Positions 52,071 to 60,927 of a stretch of 64,000 bases of DNA are shown here, piece by piece (positions within the stretch are counted from its first letter, which is position 1; every line of letters begins with the position of its first letter). The notes below the pieces were generated by a model. It was not told where the DNA came from, did not search any database, and saw nothing but the letters and a program-made list of their open reading frames with translations. Source of the stretch: CAYGZL01 sp964354345 (GTDB lineage: Bacteria > Chloroflexota > Anaerolineae > Anaerolineales > UBA4823). The DNA lies in NCBI GenBank assembly GCA_964354345.1, contig CAYGZL010000057.1, positions 1 to 64,000 on the forward strand. The letters are read 5' to 3'. Made by a program: the position numbers and the translations under genes.

Positions 52071-53561
52071 GTGAATTTTTCATCTCTTCCGTTCCCAGCG
52101 TTACTAGATCAAGTACGACAGATTGCTGCTCCTGACCAACCTGTCTACCTGGTTGGCGGTGCCTTGCGAGACCTGCTTTTAGGCAGGCCAATCCATGATT
52201 TGGATTTTGTCTTGCCTCAGGATGCCCTTGGAGTGAGCCGGCGGGTGGCGGGAGTCCTGAGAGCCGCATTTTATCCATTAGATCATTCCCGGGATATGGG
52301 GCGTTGCATCCTCTCTCAGGAAGATGGAAGCCGCCTGATCCTGGATTTTGCCTCCTTGCGTGGTCATAACCTCGATCAGGATCTCCGAGGTCGTGATTTT
52401 ACGATCAATGCCATGGCAGTGGATTTACGGGTCCCGGGTGTGTGGATTGATCCGCTGGGTGGCGCTCAGGACTTGCATGATAAAAGGCTCCGCGCGTGTT
52501 CTGAGCGTAGCTTTCTGGACGATCCAGTGCGGATTTTACGCGGCATTCGCCTGGCAGTCTCTCTCGGGATGCATATTGAACCCCACACCCGGCGGTGGTT
52601 GCGCCAGGCGACGCCCTCCCTTCTCGTGGTTTCTCCAGAACGTGTACGGGATGAACTGTTTCGCATTTTGGAAGGTCCACAGCCGGCTACTGCTCTGCGT
52701 ACATTGGATATTCTGGAAGTAATCCGGGTCATATTGCCAGAATTGGCTGCTCTGAAGGGTGTGGTCCAATCTCCTCCGCATGTCTCAGATGTTTGGTCGC
52801 ACACGATCAACGTCGTGCAACGCTTGGAGCAACTTCTGGATGTTTTGACGATCAATCCCGCCGTAAAGAGCGGAGCGAATTGGACTCTTGGGATGGTTTC
52901 CCTGCGTCTGGGCAGGTATCGGCAACAGTTATTTGAGCATTTCATCCAGGCTCTAAACCCTGACCGCAACTGGCGCAGCCTGCTTTTCCTGGCCGCCCTT
53001 TACCACGATTCTGGTAAACCACTCACAGGCCAAGTAGATGAAAAAGGACGGATCCGGTTCTTCGAACATGAAAAGGTCAGCGCCCGGCTGGCAGGTGAAG
53101 CTGGGGCCAGGTTTCGATTGAGCAACGACGAAATTAACTATCTGAAGGTATTAACCCGCGGCCATCTACGCCCAATCCTGCTCTCTCAGTCTAATGAACT
53201 GCCCTCACGTAGGGCGATTTACCGCTTTTTTCGCGATTATGGCCAGGCAGGCGTAGACATTTGCCTGTTATCCCTGGCCGATATCCTGGCGACTTATGGC
53301 CCGACTTTACCTCAGGATGCCTGGATATTCCAGTTGGATGTGGTTCGTGCCTTATTAACGGCCTGGTGGGAGCATCCCGAAGTGAATGTCGCTCCAACGC
53401 CACTTCTGAATGGACGTGATCTTGTACAACTATTTAATTTAACGCCGGGACCTCAGATTGGTTTTTTATTAGAAGCTGTACGTGAGGCCCAGGCAACCGG
53501 TCAAATCCACAGTCGAGATGAAGCCATCACCCTGGTACGGCAGCAGTTGAACGCACTCTAA
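52071..53561 (+). CDS. CCA-adding enzyme/poly(A) polymerase-family protein with HD domain
   Basis: A 496-aa class II nucleotidyltransferase-fold protein. The head has YLVGGALRDLLLGRPIHDLDF (G-G, then R-D and D-L-D-F metal site), RGRDFTINAMAV and DDPVRILRGIRLAVSLG. The C-terminal HD part has VWSHTINVVQR, ALYHDSGKP and FFEHEKVSARLAG, a metal-dependent phosphohydrolase. It probably repairs or matures tRNA 3' ends, but poly(A) polymerase activity is also possible. GTG 52071 is the start with good fit to the family. The 3' end overlaps the convergent zinc-ribbon gene by 4 bp. Confidence 0.85.
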   Translation: MNFSSLPFPALLDQVRQIAAPDQPVYLVGGALRDLLLGRPIHDLDFVLPQDALGVSRRVAGVLRAAFYPLDHSRDMGRCILSQEDGSRLILDFASLRGHNLDQDLRGRDFTINAMAVDLRVPGVWIDPLGGAQDLHDKRLRACSERSFLDDPVRILRGIRLAVSLGMHIEPHTRRWLRQATPSLLVVSPERVRDELFRILEGPQPATALRTLDILEVIRVILPELAALKGVVQSPPHVSDVWSHTINVVQRLEQLLDVLTINPAVKSGANWTLGMVSLRLGRYRQQLFEHFIQALNPDRNWRSLLFLAALYHDSGKPLTGQVDEKGRIRFFEHEKVSARLAGEAGARFRLSNDEINYLKVLTRGHLRPILLSQSNELPSRRAIYRFFRDYGQAGVDICLLSLADILATYGPTLPQDAWIFQLDVVRALLTAWWEHPEVNVAPTPLLNGRDLVQLFNLTPGPQIGFLLEAVREAQATGQIHSRDEAITLVRQQLNAL

Positions 53562-53854
53562 GGAAAGATATCATCCAATATGGGTTGGTAGAAACAACGG
53601 CAGCCTAAGGCGTGTGAACAGCCTGCTACCGGCAATCGAGGGGAAGTATCTTTTGTATAGACGCCTTCTACTTCCCGGCAGGCTGGACAGCAATCATGAG
53701 CAACTGAAATCCTGACGGAACTTACCCGGGGGTTTTCTCTTAAACGGCTTAGCGCAACAGATGTGTTCGACCATTCGTTTAGATCTGCCTGACAAGTTGG
53801 GCAGTGGGTAACCGAATCGGGAACCTGGGCAGAGCATTTGGAACAGATTTGCAC
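53558..53854 (-). CDS. Small double zinc-binding protein
   Basis: A 98-aa protein with an N-terminal zinc ribbon (CSKCSAQVPDSVTHCPTC) and a C-terminal Cys-rich segment (CCPACREVEGVY, GCSHALGCRCFY). I do not recognise the second domain; its C-x2-C plus C-x-H and C-x-C pattern suggests a second metal site. AGGAGG lies 7 bases before GTG 53854, so I chose that start over the GTG at 53878. The gene lies alone on the minus strand between plus-strand genes, with its stop overlapping the CCA/poly(A) gene end. Function unknown. Confidence 0.65.
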   Translation of the reverse strand: MQICSKCSAQVPDSVTHCPTCQADLNEWSNTSVALSRLRENPRVSSVRISVAHDCCPACREVEGVYTKDTSPRLPVAGCSHALGCRCFYQPILDDIFP

Positions 53855-53974
53855 GTTTCTACCTCCTGGAATTATCACTGGATTACAATAAGGCCAATTC
53901 CTTTAATTTTAACCCAAGTCATGGAAGACTAGAAGATCATTAGGGTACAATATTCTATGCAGGCTGTGACAATC

Positions 53975-54003
53975 TTGCATCATATGCGAACAAAGGGTAT
54001 CAT
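53975..54003 (+). promoter_or_regulatory. Candidate promoter of the histidine-kinase operon
   Basis: TTGCAT (53975-53980) and TATCAT (53998-54003) are 17 bp apart and lie 48 bp before ATG 54051, giving a leader of about 40 nt. Confidence 0.5.
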
Positions 54004-54050
54004 ATCAACGTGGTTGTTATTAAAGTGAGTCTGGTTCGTGGTAGAAATAT

Positions 54051-55280
54051 ATGATTACGGATGAATATCCCAGGATATTTGCCTCGCCATCTGAAGAGCT
54101 TGAGATTCTCTATGAAATTAGCCGTCTGGTCCCTTGCAGCGAAGGTTTGGTATCTTGCCTTGATAGGCTGGTCCGTTTAGCCCGTTCGATCTTGATCTTT
54201 GATAATGTAGTACTTTACGGGCGCCGAGAAGATGGCCTCCTGGAACCCACCTATGCTCGGGCAATCGGCCGCGGTCGGTGTTTAGAGGCTGATTTGGCGT
54301 GGGGGGAAGTAACCGCGTTGGAGGTTTATAGAACAGGGCAGTTGATTAATCATTTGGAAGAGTTACCCGGTTGTGAACAGGATCGTAATAAAATCCGTTA
54401 TTTCCTCGGCTTGCCCTTGCACCTGAATGATGAGATTGAGGGGATCCTGGTATTTATTCGCTTCGGTGGTCCGGTTTATACCCAGGAGCAGGTGTACCTG
54501 GCTGAACGGTTGGCTTTACATGTCGCACAGTTATTAGAATATCATCGCCTCGTCGAACGAGTTGCTAACCTGGAGGCGCAACGGCGTCTGGATACCCTCC
54601 AGGACGATTTCATCGCCATGATTTCGCATGATTTGCTAACGCCTTTGGGTTTCATCAAAGGTTATGCAACTACCTTGTTAAGAAAAGATATCACCTGGGA
54701 TGTGAGTAGCCAGGCAGAATTCTTGAAAATCATTGATGAAGAAGCTGACCGGCTGAAAGAATTGATTGATCGTTTATTGGATTCTTCTCGCTTGCAGGCG
54801 GGTACACTTCTAATGAATTTCCAGTTGTTAAAACTGGATACCTTCCTTGAAGAAGTACTCAGACAGGTCATGGTCAGGGACGAGACTCTAAAGTTGACCC
54901 TGGATATTCGAGTAGAGGATGTGTTTGTTCAAGCGGATCCAGCGCGTCTCATGCAGGTTTTTGACAATCTACTCAATAATGCGCTGAAATACGCGCCGGG
55001 ATCTCCCATTTTAATCACATTAGAGCGCGTTGATCACAAGGCTTGCATACGAGTGCGTGATTATGGGCCTGGGATTCCAACGAAACACCTGGATGACATC
55101 TTTCAGCGGTTTTATCGGCTGCCGCATCAAGCCTTAAATGTGCGCGGTACAGGGCTGGGCTTGTACATCTGTCGCCAAATCATGCTGGCTCATCAGGGAG
55201 AAATTTACGCCGAGTCAACCATAGGTCAAGGAACTGTTTTTACTATTTACCTGCCCCTCTATGATTCATTAACGGTGTGA
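54051..55280 (+). CDS. GAF-domain histidine kinase
   Basis: A 409-aa cytosolic sensor kinase. Residues about 15-165 form a GAF domain, about 168-186 a coiled coil, then HisKA with H193 (FIAMISHDLLTPLGFIKGY) and a HATPase domain (NLLNNALKYAPG, GTGLGLYICRQIM). No TM segment is seen, so it senses a cytoplasmic or bound ligand. The motif HDLLTPLG differs from the usual HELRTPL, a common variant in this lineage. It is 20 bp before its response regulator, the second gene of a five-gene operon. Confidence 0.88.
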   Translation: MITDEYPRIFASPSEELEILYEISRLVPCSEGLVSCLDRLVRLARSILIFDNVVLYGRREDGLLEPTYARAIGRGRCLEADLAWGEVTALEVYRTGQLINHLEELPGCEQDRNKIRYFLGLPLHLNDEIEGILVFIRFGGPVYTQEQVYLAERLALHVAQLLEYHRLVERVANLEAQRRLDTLQDDFIAMISHDLLTPLGFIKGYATTLLRKDITWDVSSQAEFLKIIDEEADRLKELIDRLLDSSRLQAGTLLMNFQLLKLDTFLEEVLRQVMVRDETLKLTLDIRVEDVFVQADPARLMQVFDNLLNNALKYAPGSPILITLERVDHKACIRVRDYGPGIPTKHLDDIFQRFYRLPHQALNVRGTGLGLYICRQIMLAHQGEIYAESTIGQGTVFTIYLPLYDSLTV

Positions 55281-55300
55281 ACAATACCAAGGGCTAATCT

Positions 55301-55987
55301 ATGCCGACAATACTGATTGTAGATGATGAACCCCGATACATACGTTTAGTCGAAGCCAATTTGATAACCGAGGGTTACCAAATCCTCAAAGCGACAAACG
55401 GTCAGGAAGCGGTTGATTCTGTCGTTGAAAGCCATCCTGATCTGGTATTATTAGATATAATGATGCCTGTGGTAGATGGTTTCCAGGCCTGCGAAAGGAT
55501 CCGTGAATTTTCAAGCGTACCAATCATTATGGTGACTGCACGAGGGTCTGAAAATGACCGGGTACGCGGTCTGGATCTCGGTGCTGATGATTACCTTATA
55601 AAACCCTTCTCTATCACGGAACTCTTAGCTAGAGTACGGGCGGTCCTGCGACGGGGTAGGGCTGATCTCAATGGATTTCAAAAATCGGTCTTTATTCATG
55701 GCAATTTACGGATTGACCTCGCTCGTGCAGAGGTATATAGAAGCGAAAAGCTCGTATTCCTATCGGCTACAGAATATCGTTTATTGTTACAATTTGCTCA
55801 TAACCAGGGCTCAGTGCTGACTTCAGAGCAACTCCTGGTGGATGTCTGGGGTCCTGAATATCGGGACGATAAGGAGATCTTGTGGGTGAGTATCTCCCGC
55901 TTACGCCAGAAATTGGAAGAAGATCCGAAGAATCCACAACATATTATTACACGTTCTGGGTTAGGTTATACCATGCCCCCATTTTGA
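55301..55987 (+). CDS. OmpR-family response regulator
   Basis: A 228-aa regulator. The receiver has D8/D9, the phospho-acceptor D52 (LVLLDIMMPV) and Lys in YLIKPFSITELLARV. The winged-helix domain ends in DKEILWVSISRLRQKLEEDP and GLGYTM. It follows the histidine kinase and precedes an XRE-type gene by 10 bp. It probably controls the operon or envelope genes. Confidence 0.9.
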   Translation: MPTILIVDDEPRYIRLVEANLITEGYQILKATNGQEAVDSVVESHPDLVLLDIMMPVVDGFQACERIREFSSVPIIMVTARGSENDRVRGLDLGADDYLIKPFSITELLARVRAVLRRGRADLNGFQKSVFIHGNLRIDLARAEVYRSEKLVFLSATEYRLLLQFAHNQGSVLTSEQLLVDVWGPEYRDDKEILWVSISRLRQKLEEDPKNPQHIITRSGLGYTMPPF

Positions 55988-55997
55988 GGAATGCGCA

Positions 55998-56675
55998 ATG
56001 TCCATAAATCCACTTCTGCGAAAAATCCGGACGAAGAAGGTAGGCCTTCTGATCCGAGATGCCCGTCAAATAAAAGGTCTGAGTCTGGCGGCATGCGCCC
56101 AGGCGATTGGAGTGAGTGAAGCAACCCTTCAGGCTTTCGAATTGGGCGAGATATCGCCTTCTTTGCCTGATTTAGAAGCCCTTGCTTTCATATTCGAACT
56201 CCCTGTGGATCATTTCAGGGGAGATCAACTACTGGCAGTGGATGGGAGAAAACGGGCCGCTCTGGGGAAGCTGCGGGTATTACGCCAGCGGGTGATCGGG
56301 GTGCTGTTACGCCAGGCGCGTTTACGGATTGGTCTATCCACCGATGAACTGGCCAGGCAGGTTAACCTGACAACCGATCAGGTTCAGGCATACGAATTGG
56401 GACAGGCGGCAATTCCGTTGCCTGAATTAGAGGCCCTGGCTGAAGCTTTGAATTGTCCATTTGCGTCTTTCGAAGATCAGCAAGGCCCAATCGGCGCCTG
56501 GCGAGTGAAAGTGCGCGAGCAGGAGGAATTTCATGAGCTTCGTCCCGAACTAAAAACTTTTGTGCTTGATCCCAAAAACCGTTCGTATCTTGAAATGGCA
56601 AAACAACTAAGTGAAATACCTGCTGATAACCTGCAGGCCGTGGGTGAGAGTTTATTGATCGTTGCTCGTTCATGA
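55998..56675 (+). CDS. Double XRE-family helix-turn-helix regulator
   Basis: A 225-aa protein with two Cro/C1-type HTH domains of near-equal form: the first about 17-72 (LSLAACAQAIGVSEATLQAFELG), the second about 96-152 (LSTDELARQVNLTTDQVQAYELG). Both end with similar acidic LP-x-LE-x-LA helices, so they are an internal duplication. The C-terminus is helical with no known effector domain. It overlaps the GNAT gene by ATGA and follows the two-component regulator by 10 bp. It may act as an auxiliary DNA-binding factor of the same system. Confidence 0.85.
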   Translation: MSINPLLRKIRTKKVGLLIRDARQIKGLSLAACAQAIGVSEATLQAFELGEISPSLPDLEALAFIFELPVDHFRGDQLLAVDGRKRAALGKLRVLRQRVIGVLLRQARLRIGLSTDELARQVNLTTDQVQAYELGQAAIPLPELEALAEALNCPFASFEDQQGPIGAWRVKVREQEEFHELRPELKTFVLDPKNRSYLEMAKQLSEIPADNLQAVGESLLIVARS

Positions 56676-57529
56676 TTACACGCCTGGGTATTTCGGTTCG
56701 GCGCGCCCGCCCCAGCGATCGTCAACAATTAACTAATTTGATCCATTTTGAAGGCAATGTCCACCGCCACCTGGAATGGCGGACACCATTAGACTGGCTG
56801 GATAGCGAACCTTATCTGGTTGTGGAAGAGAGTGATGAAATAACAGCAGTCCTGGCCTGTCCGCCTGATCCAGAACGGGTTGCCTGGATTCGCCTGTTCG
56901 GTGCTGCCAGCCGGTTAACGCTTGACCAGGCCTGGAAAGTACTTTGGCCGGCTGCCCGGAGGCAACTGGTTGAGATCGGTAATATTATCCAGGTAGCCGC
57001 GTTACCCTTACAACCGTGGTTTGAGGAGCTCTTACGCCACGAACAGTTCCAGGAAGTGACTCAGGTGGTCATGTTGACCTGGGAACGGCAGGCAATTATC
57101 CCTTATCCGGCGCGCCTTTCATTCCTTATCAGGCCGATGCGAGGCGACGATCTTCCAGCAGTATTTGAAGTGGACGCTGCCGCGTTTGTGCGGCTCTGGC
57201 AGAACTCATTGCGCAGCCTGGAGCTGGCCTATCAACAATCGGCAATTGCGACTGTGGTTGAGCTGGACGGGGATATCATTGGTTATCAAATCAGCACTGC
57301 GACGCCGTTTGGTGGGCATTTGGCACGGCTGGCAGTGTTACCAATTTATCAGGGCTTTGGAATAGGTCATGCCCTGGTCCAGGATTTATTGAGGGGATTT
57401 GTCCAGCAAGGTGCTGATCAGGTGACGGTTAATACGCAGAATAATAATGTGGCCTCACTCAATGTTTATGCCAAAGAAGGCTTTCGACGAACCGGAGAGA
57501 AATATCCAGTCTACGAGCTACTCTTATGA
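56672..57529 (+). CDS. GNAT-family N-acetyltransferase (two-part)
   Basis: A 285-aa protein. The first half (about 1-130) is a diverged acetyltransferase-like or regulatory domain with DWLDSEPYLVVEESDEITAVL. The second half (about 145-285) is a canonical GNAT: IRPMRGDDLPAVFEVD, ARLAVLPIYQGFGIGHALVQ (acetyl-CoA Q-x-x-G-x-G loop) and NVYAKEGFRRTGEKYPVYE. It acetylates an amine, substrate unknown. ATGA overlaps with both neighbours. Confidence 0.83.
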   Translation: MITRLGISVRRARPSDRQQLTNLIHFEGNVHRHLEWRTPLDWLDSEPYLVVEESDEITAVLACPPDPERVAWIRLFGAASRLTLDQAWKVLWPAARRQLVEIGNIIQVAALPLQPWFEELLRHEQFQEVTQVVMLTWERQAIIPYPARLSFLIRPMRGDDLPAVFEVDAAAFVRLWQNSLRSLELAYQQSAIATVVELDGDIIGYQISTATPFGGHLARLAVLPIYQGFGIGHALVQDLLRGFVQQGADQVTVNTQNNNVASLNVYAKEGFRRTGEKYPVYELLL

Positions 57530-58365
57530 ACCACATAGAAACACGAATTCAAACTTCAGATCATCTTTCATTGTATGTTCAGGGATGGGAACCGCCAGGT
57601 GAAGTACGCGCCAGCGTTTGCCTGGTGCACGGTCTAGGCGAACATAGTCAACGCTATGCTCATCTTGCTCAGTTTCTCACTGAACATGGTTACAGCTTAT
57701 GGGCATTCGATCTGCGCGGGCACGGCAGATCAGAAGGAGCACGCGGCCATACACCAACCTATGATTATTTATTGGATGATATCGCCATCAACCTGGAGAG
57801 CGTGCGGGCGCGGTATCCAGGAAAACGCCAGTTTCTCTATGGGCATAGCCTGGGTGGGAACCTGGTCATTTCCTACGCACTTCGCCGTCGACCATCCCAG
57901 GTAAGTGTGATTGCCACTGCACCTCTGCTGCGCCTGGCATTTGATCCGCCGGTAATCAAAGTTACCTTAGGTAAGGTGATGAACTTCCTCTATCCAGCTT
58001 TTTCACAGTCTAATGGTTTAGATAGGTCTGCGCTATCGCGCGATCCTGAAGTAGTGCAGCGCTATAACAAAGATCCACTGGTACATGACCGGATTACAGC
58101 CCGCTTATTCATGGGATTTTACCAGTCAGGATTATGGGCGTTGGACCACGCGGCTGAGTTATCGCTGCCATTGCTGCTTATGCAGGGTGACATGGATCAC
58201 TTGGTTTCAGTAGTGGCCAGTCAAGAATTTGCTGCTAAAGCAGGTCCAAACTGCACGTTAAAGGTTTGGGAGGGTTTTTACCACGAAATCCACAACGAGC
58301 CCGAGCAACAGCAGGTTTTCCAGTTCTTGGTTGATTGGATGGATAATCGCTCACCAGCGGTTTAA
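57526..58365 (+). CDS. Monoacylglycerol lipase-like alpha/beta hydrolase
   Basis: A 279-aa serine hydrolase. Motifs: VCLVHGLGEHSQRY (oxyanion), FDLRGHGRSEG, nucleophile GHSLGG (S108), the catalytic Asp in MQGDMDHLV and His in GFYHEIHNEPEQ. This pattern (HGLGEHS, GHSLGG, YHEI) is typical of monoglyceride lipase/lysophospholipase. It ends the operon with a 4-bp overlap with the GNAT gene. A role in lipid turnover is likely. Confidence 0.87.
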   Translation: MNHIETRIQTSDHLSLYVQGWEPPGEVRASVCLVHGLGEHSQRYAHLAQFLTEHGYSLWAFDLRGHGRSEGARGHTPTYDYLLDDIAINLESVRARYPGKRQFLYGHSLGGNLVISYALRRRPSQVSVIATAPLLRLAFDPPVIKVTLGKVMNFLYPAFSQSNGLDRSALSRDPEVVQRYNKDPLVHDRITARLFMGFYQSGLWALDHAAELSLPLLLMQGDMDHLVSVVASQEFAAKAGPNCTLKVWEGFYHEIHNEPEQQQVFQFLVDWMDNRSPAV

Positions 58366-58425
58366 CTATCTTTACCTATATATCTCTGGACAATTCCGAC
58401 TGATCGTGGCAAAATTGCACCCGCC

Positions 58426-58457
58426 TCTGTCGACTTGTAGACAGATTTAGTTTTTTT
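58426..58457 (+). terminator. Weak intrinsic terminator after the lipase gene
   Basis: TCTGTC (58426-58431) pairs with GACAGA (58440-58445) and is followed by TTTAGTTTTTTT. The stem is short, but the T-rich tail is good. Confidence 0.4.
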
Positions 58458-58474
58458 CGCATTCAGGAGAAGTT

Positions 58475-59218
58475 ATGAGTAATCGTAGGATAAGGGAATC
58501 CAGCAAACGCCAGGCTTTACGCGAGCAACGCTTAAAACGGCAGCGCCAGCAACGGTTTATTATTATTGGGGCGATTGTTGTCTTTGTGCTGGTGGCGGCC
58601 TTCTTGATCATATATCCTTCTTTGAAACCAGTTGGGGACTTCGTCAAGCCGGTTGCCAACCCGCGACCTAACCCGAACTTCAATTCGATGGGCGATCCAA
58701 ATGCGCCCGTTAAAATCGTTGAATATTCCGATTATCAATGTCCCTTTTGCAAACGTTTCGTAGATGAAACTGAGCAGCAATTGATTGATACCTATATCAA
58801 GACCGGTAAGGTATATTTCACCTATGTTCCTTACGGACCGGGGCCAGGGGGCCAACCGATTGGAACCGAGTCCACTGCTACTGCAAAAGCAGCCTTCTGC
58901 GCTGGCGACCAAAATAAGTTCTGGGAATATAGCGATTATATTTTTGCGAACCATAAAGGCGAAAATGTCGGTCTGTATACAGATAAGCTCTTGAACGCGT
59001 TTGCACAGTCAATAGGTTTAAATATGTCTGATTTCCAATCCTGTTATAGCAGCAACAAGTTTGGAAATAAGCTAAATGACGGAGTCGTTCAGGGGCAGCA
59101 GGCAGGAGTCAACGGCACTCCAGCTTTCACAATCAATGGGAAATTGCTGACAGGGGCGGTACCATTCGAAACTTTCCAACAAGAGATTGATACCGCGCTG
59201 GCTGCTGCCGGGCAATAA
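58475..59218 (+). CDS. DsbA-family thiol-disulfide oxidoreductase
   Basis: A 247-aa membrane-anchored protein: basic N-terminus, TM helix about 28-48, then a thioredoxin-fold domain with a helical insert. The active site is CPFC (89-92) in YSDYQCPFCKRF, and the cis-Pro is in GVNGTPAFTINGKL. It probably oxidises or isomerises disulfides of exported proteins, as BdbD does. A third Cys pair (AFCAGDQNK and SCYSSN) may form a structural bond. AGGAGAAG precedes ATG 58475. It stands alone between two terminators. Confidence 0.85.
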   Translation: MSNRRIRESSKRQALREQRLKRQRQQRFIIIGAIVVFVLVAAFLIIYPSLKPVGDFVKPVANPRPNPNFNSMGDPNAPVKIVEYSDYQCPFCKRFVDETEQQLIDTYIKTGKVYFTYVPYGPGPGGQPIGTESTATAKAAFCAGDQNKFWEYSDYIFANHKGENVGLYTDKLLNAFAQSIGLNMSDFQSCYSSNKFGNKLNDGVVQGQQAGVNGTPAFTINGKLLTGAVPFETFQQEIDTALAAAGQ

Positions 59219-59239
59219 AGTCAGAGTTTAGGAAAGATT

Positions 59240-59276
59240 GCGGCGCATTTATATAACAAATGCGCCGTAGTTTTTT
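59240..59276 (+). terminator. Strong intrinsic terminator after the DsbA-family gene
   Basis: CGGCGCATTT (59241-59250) and AAATGCGCCG (59258-59267) pair perfectly around a 7-nt loop, followed by TAG and six T residues at 59271-59276. It lies between convergent genes and overlaps the minus-strand stop. Confidence 0.85.
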
Positions 59277-60015
59277 AAATTTTTATACCGAAGGCAGCTA
59301 AGACTGCCACAATCAGTGGGGCGATGGCCAGGGCTGGCAGGAAATTACCCACCCGGATGGGCTTAATTTCGAGTAAACTGCTTATCGCAATACCGAAGAG
59401 CAAAACACCACCCACTGCGGTCATTTCATTCATCATTGGTGTGGTGATGATAGCTTGTAACTGGGCTGCTAACAGGCTGATCCCACCCTGGTAAACCAGG
59501 ATGATCAGGGTTGAGAAAAGCACACCCACCCCGAGCGAGGAAGCGAATGCCAGAGAGGCAAAGCCATCCAAAACGGCTTTGATTACCAGGAGGTTGTAAT
59601 CTCCGCTCAAACCGTCCTGGATCGATCCCAGGATGGTGATCGGACCGACGCAAAAGACGAGTGAAGCGGTTAGAAATCCACGCACGAAGCGACTGCTCTG
59701 GCTGACTGCCTGATTTTCATCATCGGTTACAATCGTCATCTGTCCGGTAAATCGTTTTTCGAGCCAGGCACCCAGATTGCGCAAGCGATCTTCGATCCGC
59801 CACCATTCACCGAGCAAACCCCCAACCAGCAAACCGCCTAAGACGATGATCGAATTCGCTGTGTTCAGGAACATCTTGATGCCTATCGCAGCGGTAAACA
59901 GACCCAGACCCGCCATAACTGTCTGGCGCACGCGCTCTGGTAAACGGGCGCCAATCAAAAGCCCCAGGCTGCCGCCGATGATCACGGTGATGATATTCAG
60001 GATCGTCCCGGTCAT
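59275..60015 (-). CDS. DUF554-family membrane protein
   Basis: A 246-aa protein with about seven hydrophobic helices: MTGTILNIITVIIGGSLGLLIGARLPERVRQ is the DUF554 signature start, followed by GLGLFTAAIGIKMFL, GGLLVGGLLGEWW, the conserved FCVGPITILGSIQDG motif and FASSLGVGVLFSTLIIL. DUF554 proteins are widespread and uncharacterised; a transporter role is assumed by analogy only. It lies 4 bp after the cobalamin adenosyltransferase gene, so ATG 60015 is the sensible start; in-frame codons upstream run inside that gene. Confidence 0.83.
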   Translation of the reverse strand: MTGTILNIITVIIGGSLGLLIGARLPERVRQTVMAGLGLFTAAIGIKMFLNTANSIIVLGGLLVGGLLGEWWRIEDRLRNLGAWLEKRFTGQMTIVTDDENQAVSQSSRFVRGFLTASLVFCVGPITILGSIQDGLSGDYNLLVIKAVLDGFASLAFASSLGVGVLFSTLIILVYQGGISLLAAQLQAIITTPMMNEMTAVGGVLLFGIAISSLLEIKPIRVGNFLPALAIAPLIVAVLAAFGIKI

Positions 60016-60019
60016 GATG

Positions 60020-60568
60020 CTATCCTTTAGCGAGAGTAGGCGTGGATTTACCGGCTTGTCCGTTTTCAATAAGCTCCAATATAAAGCAAAGCGAAGATAG
60101 CCGGTTGAGATAATGCAACAGCTCTGCATTTTCTATCTCGCCAAGGTGGAGCAGGGCAGCGACTTGTCTTTCCGCGCGCCGGACGACTGTGCGTGCAAAA
60201 GCCATGGCGGCGCCTGCCGGGCTGTCGCCGGGGATGATAAATTCACTTGGGAGCTCAACTTCTAGGCTCAGGGTGTCAGTCTGTTCTTCTAACCAGGCCA
60301 CTCGCGCAGAATCAACTTTCCGGAAGAGGGCTGCATTTTCGAGGGGAGTCGCCAGTTCGGTCATCACGTGGTAGAGATCGCGCTGCACAGTCAGCAAAAG
60401 AGATGCTGTGCGAGCGGATTGGGATATTGTCCGCGCCAGACCTAACGCTGCAGTGGCCTCATCGACTGCGCCGAGAGCCTCGATCCGCGGGTGATATTTT
60501 GGTACTCGGCTCTGGCCTAACAGGCCAGTGTAGCCATCATCGCCATTGCGGGTATAAAAGCTGGTCAT
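60020..60568 (-). CDS. PduO-type cob(I)alamin adenosyltransferase
   Basis: A 182-aa enzyme that adenosylates corrinoids. The N-terminus has FYTRNGDDGYTGLLGQ (ATP loop; the family T-R-x-G-D-x-G-x-T), then KYHPRIEALGAVDEATAALGLAR. Later FIIPGDSPAGAAMAFARTVVRRAERQV is the usual ATP/cobalamin helix. It makes adenosylcobalamin for B12 enzymes. The cluster contains no other B12 gene, and it is paired with a DUF554 gene. The UroD-like methyltransferase family protein at 2.7 kb might use corrinoids, but there is no direct link. Confidence 0.9.
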   Translation of the reverse strand: MTSFYTRNGDDGYTGLLGQSRVPKYHPRIEALGAVDEATAALGLARTISQSARTASLLLTVQRDLYHVMTELATPLENAALFRKVDSARVAWLEEQTDTLSLEVELPSEFIIPGDSPAGAAMAFARTVVRRAERQVAALLHLGEIENAELLHYLNRLSSLCFILELIENGQAGKSTPTLAKG

Positions 60569-60637
60569 CAGTAAATTATCACCTGTTTGTGTCCGAATTA
60601 GGATATAATGTCTTTCAGGAAGGAGGGGGTGGAAGAA

Positions 60638-60742
60638 ATGGTATCAACGCAGCCATTAGCTGATGAGTTCGGAAGGATTCCGGTAAAAGGAGACCTGAAA
60701 TGCAAATTCGCTGTTATCACTGCCATCGTCCGTATGCTATAA
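60638..60742 (+). CDS. Possible short peptide gene upstream of the zinc-ribbon gene
   Basis: A 34-codon frame with a very strong ribosome site (AAGGAGGGGG) begins at ATG 60638 (MVSTQPLADEFGRIPVKGDL) and ends at TAA 60740-60742. It overlaps the next gene in another frame, whose own ribosome site (AAGGAG) lies within it. It could be a leader peptide. The similarity of the first residues to known proteins is not convincing, so the call is tentative. Confidence 0.3.
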   Translation: MVSTQPLADEFGRIPVKGDLKCKFAVITAIVRML

Positions 60743-60927
60743 GTAAAGATACAATTCACATTGCCTTGGATTATGTAACGGCGGAAGGATTGCAACATTA
60801 TAACGCGCCTTGCCCACATTGTCGGCGAGTGAACCGGGTTTCGAAAAAAGAACTGATCCACGCAGCCCCGGATTGGGGTAAACCAGGGATTGTGAAGGAA
60901 GAGACTTTGGATAATCGAAACACCTGA
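60700..60927 (+). CDS. Small zinc-ribbon protein
   Basis: A 75-aa protein with MQIRCYHCHRPYAIS (C-x2-C) and NAPCPHCRRVNRVSKKEL (C-x2-C), which together make a zinc ribbon or rubredoxin-like knuckle. The remainder is basic. AAAAGGAGA lies about 8 bases before ATG 60700. Function unknown; many such proteins in this lineage bind nucleic acid or act as adaptors. It stands between the PduO gene and the PP2C-like gene. Confidence 0.7.
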   Translation: MQIRCYHCHRPYAISKDTIHIALDYVTAEGLQHYNAPCPHCRRVNRVSKKELIHAAPDWGKPGIVKEETLDNRNT

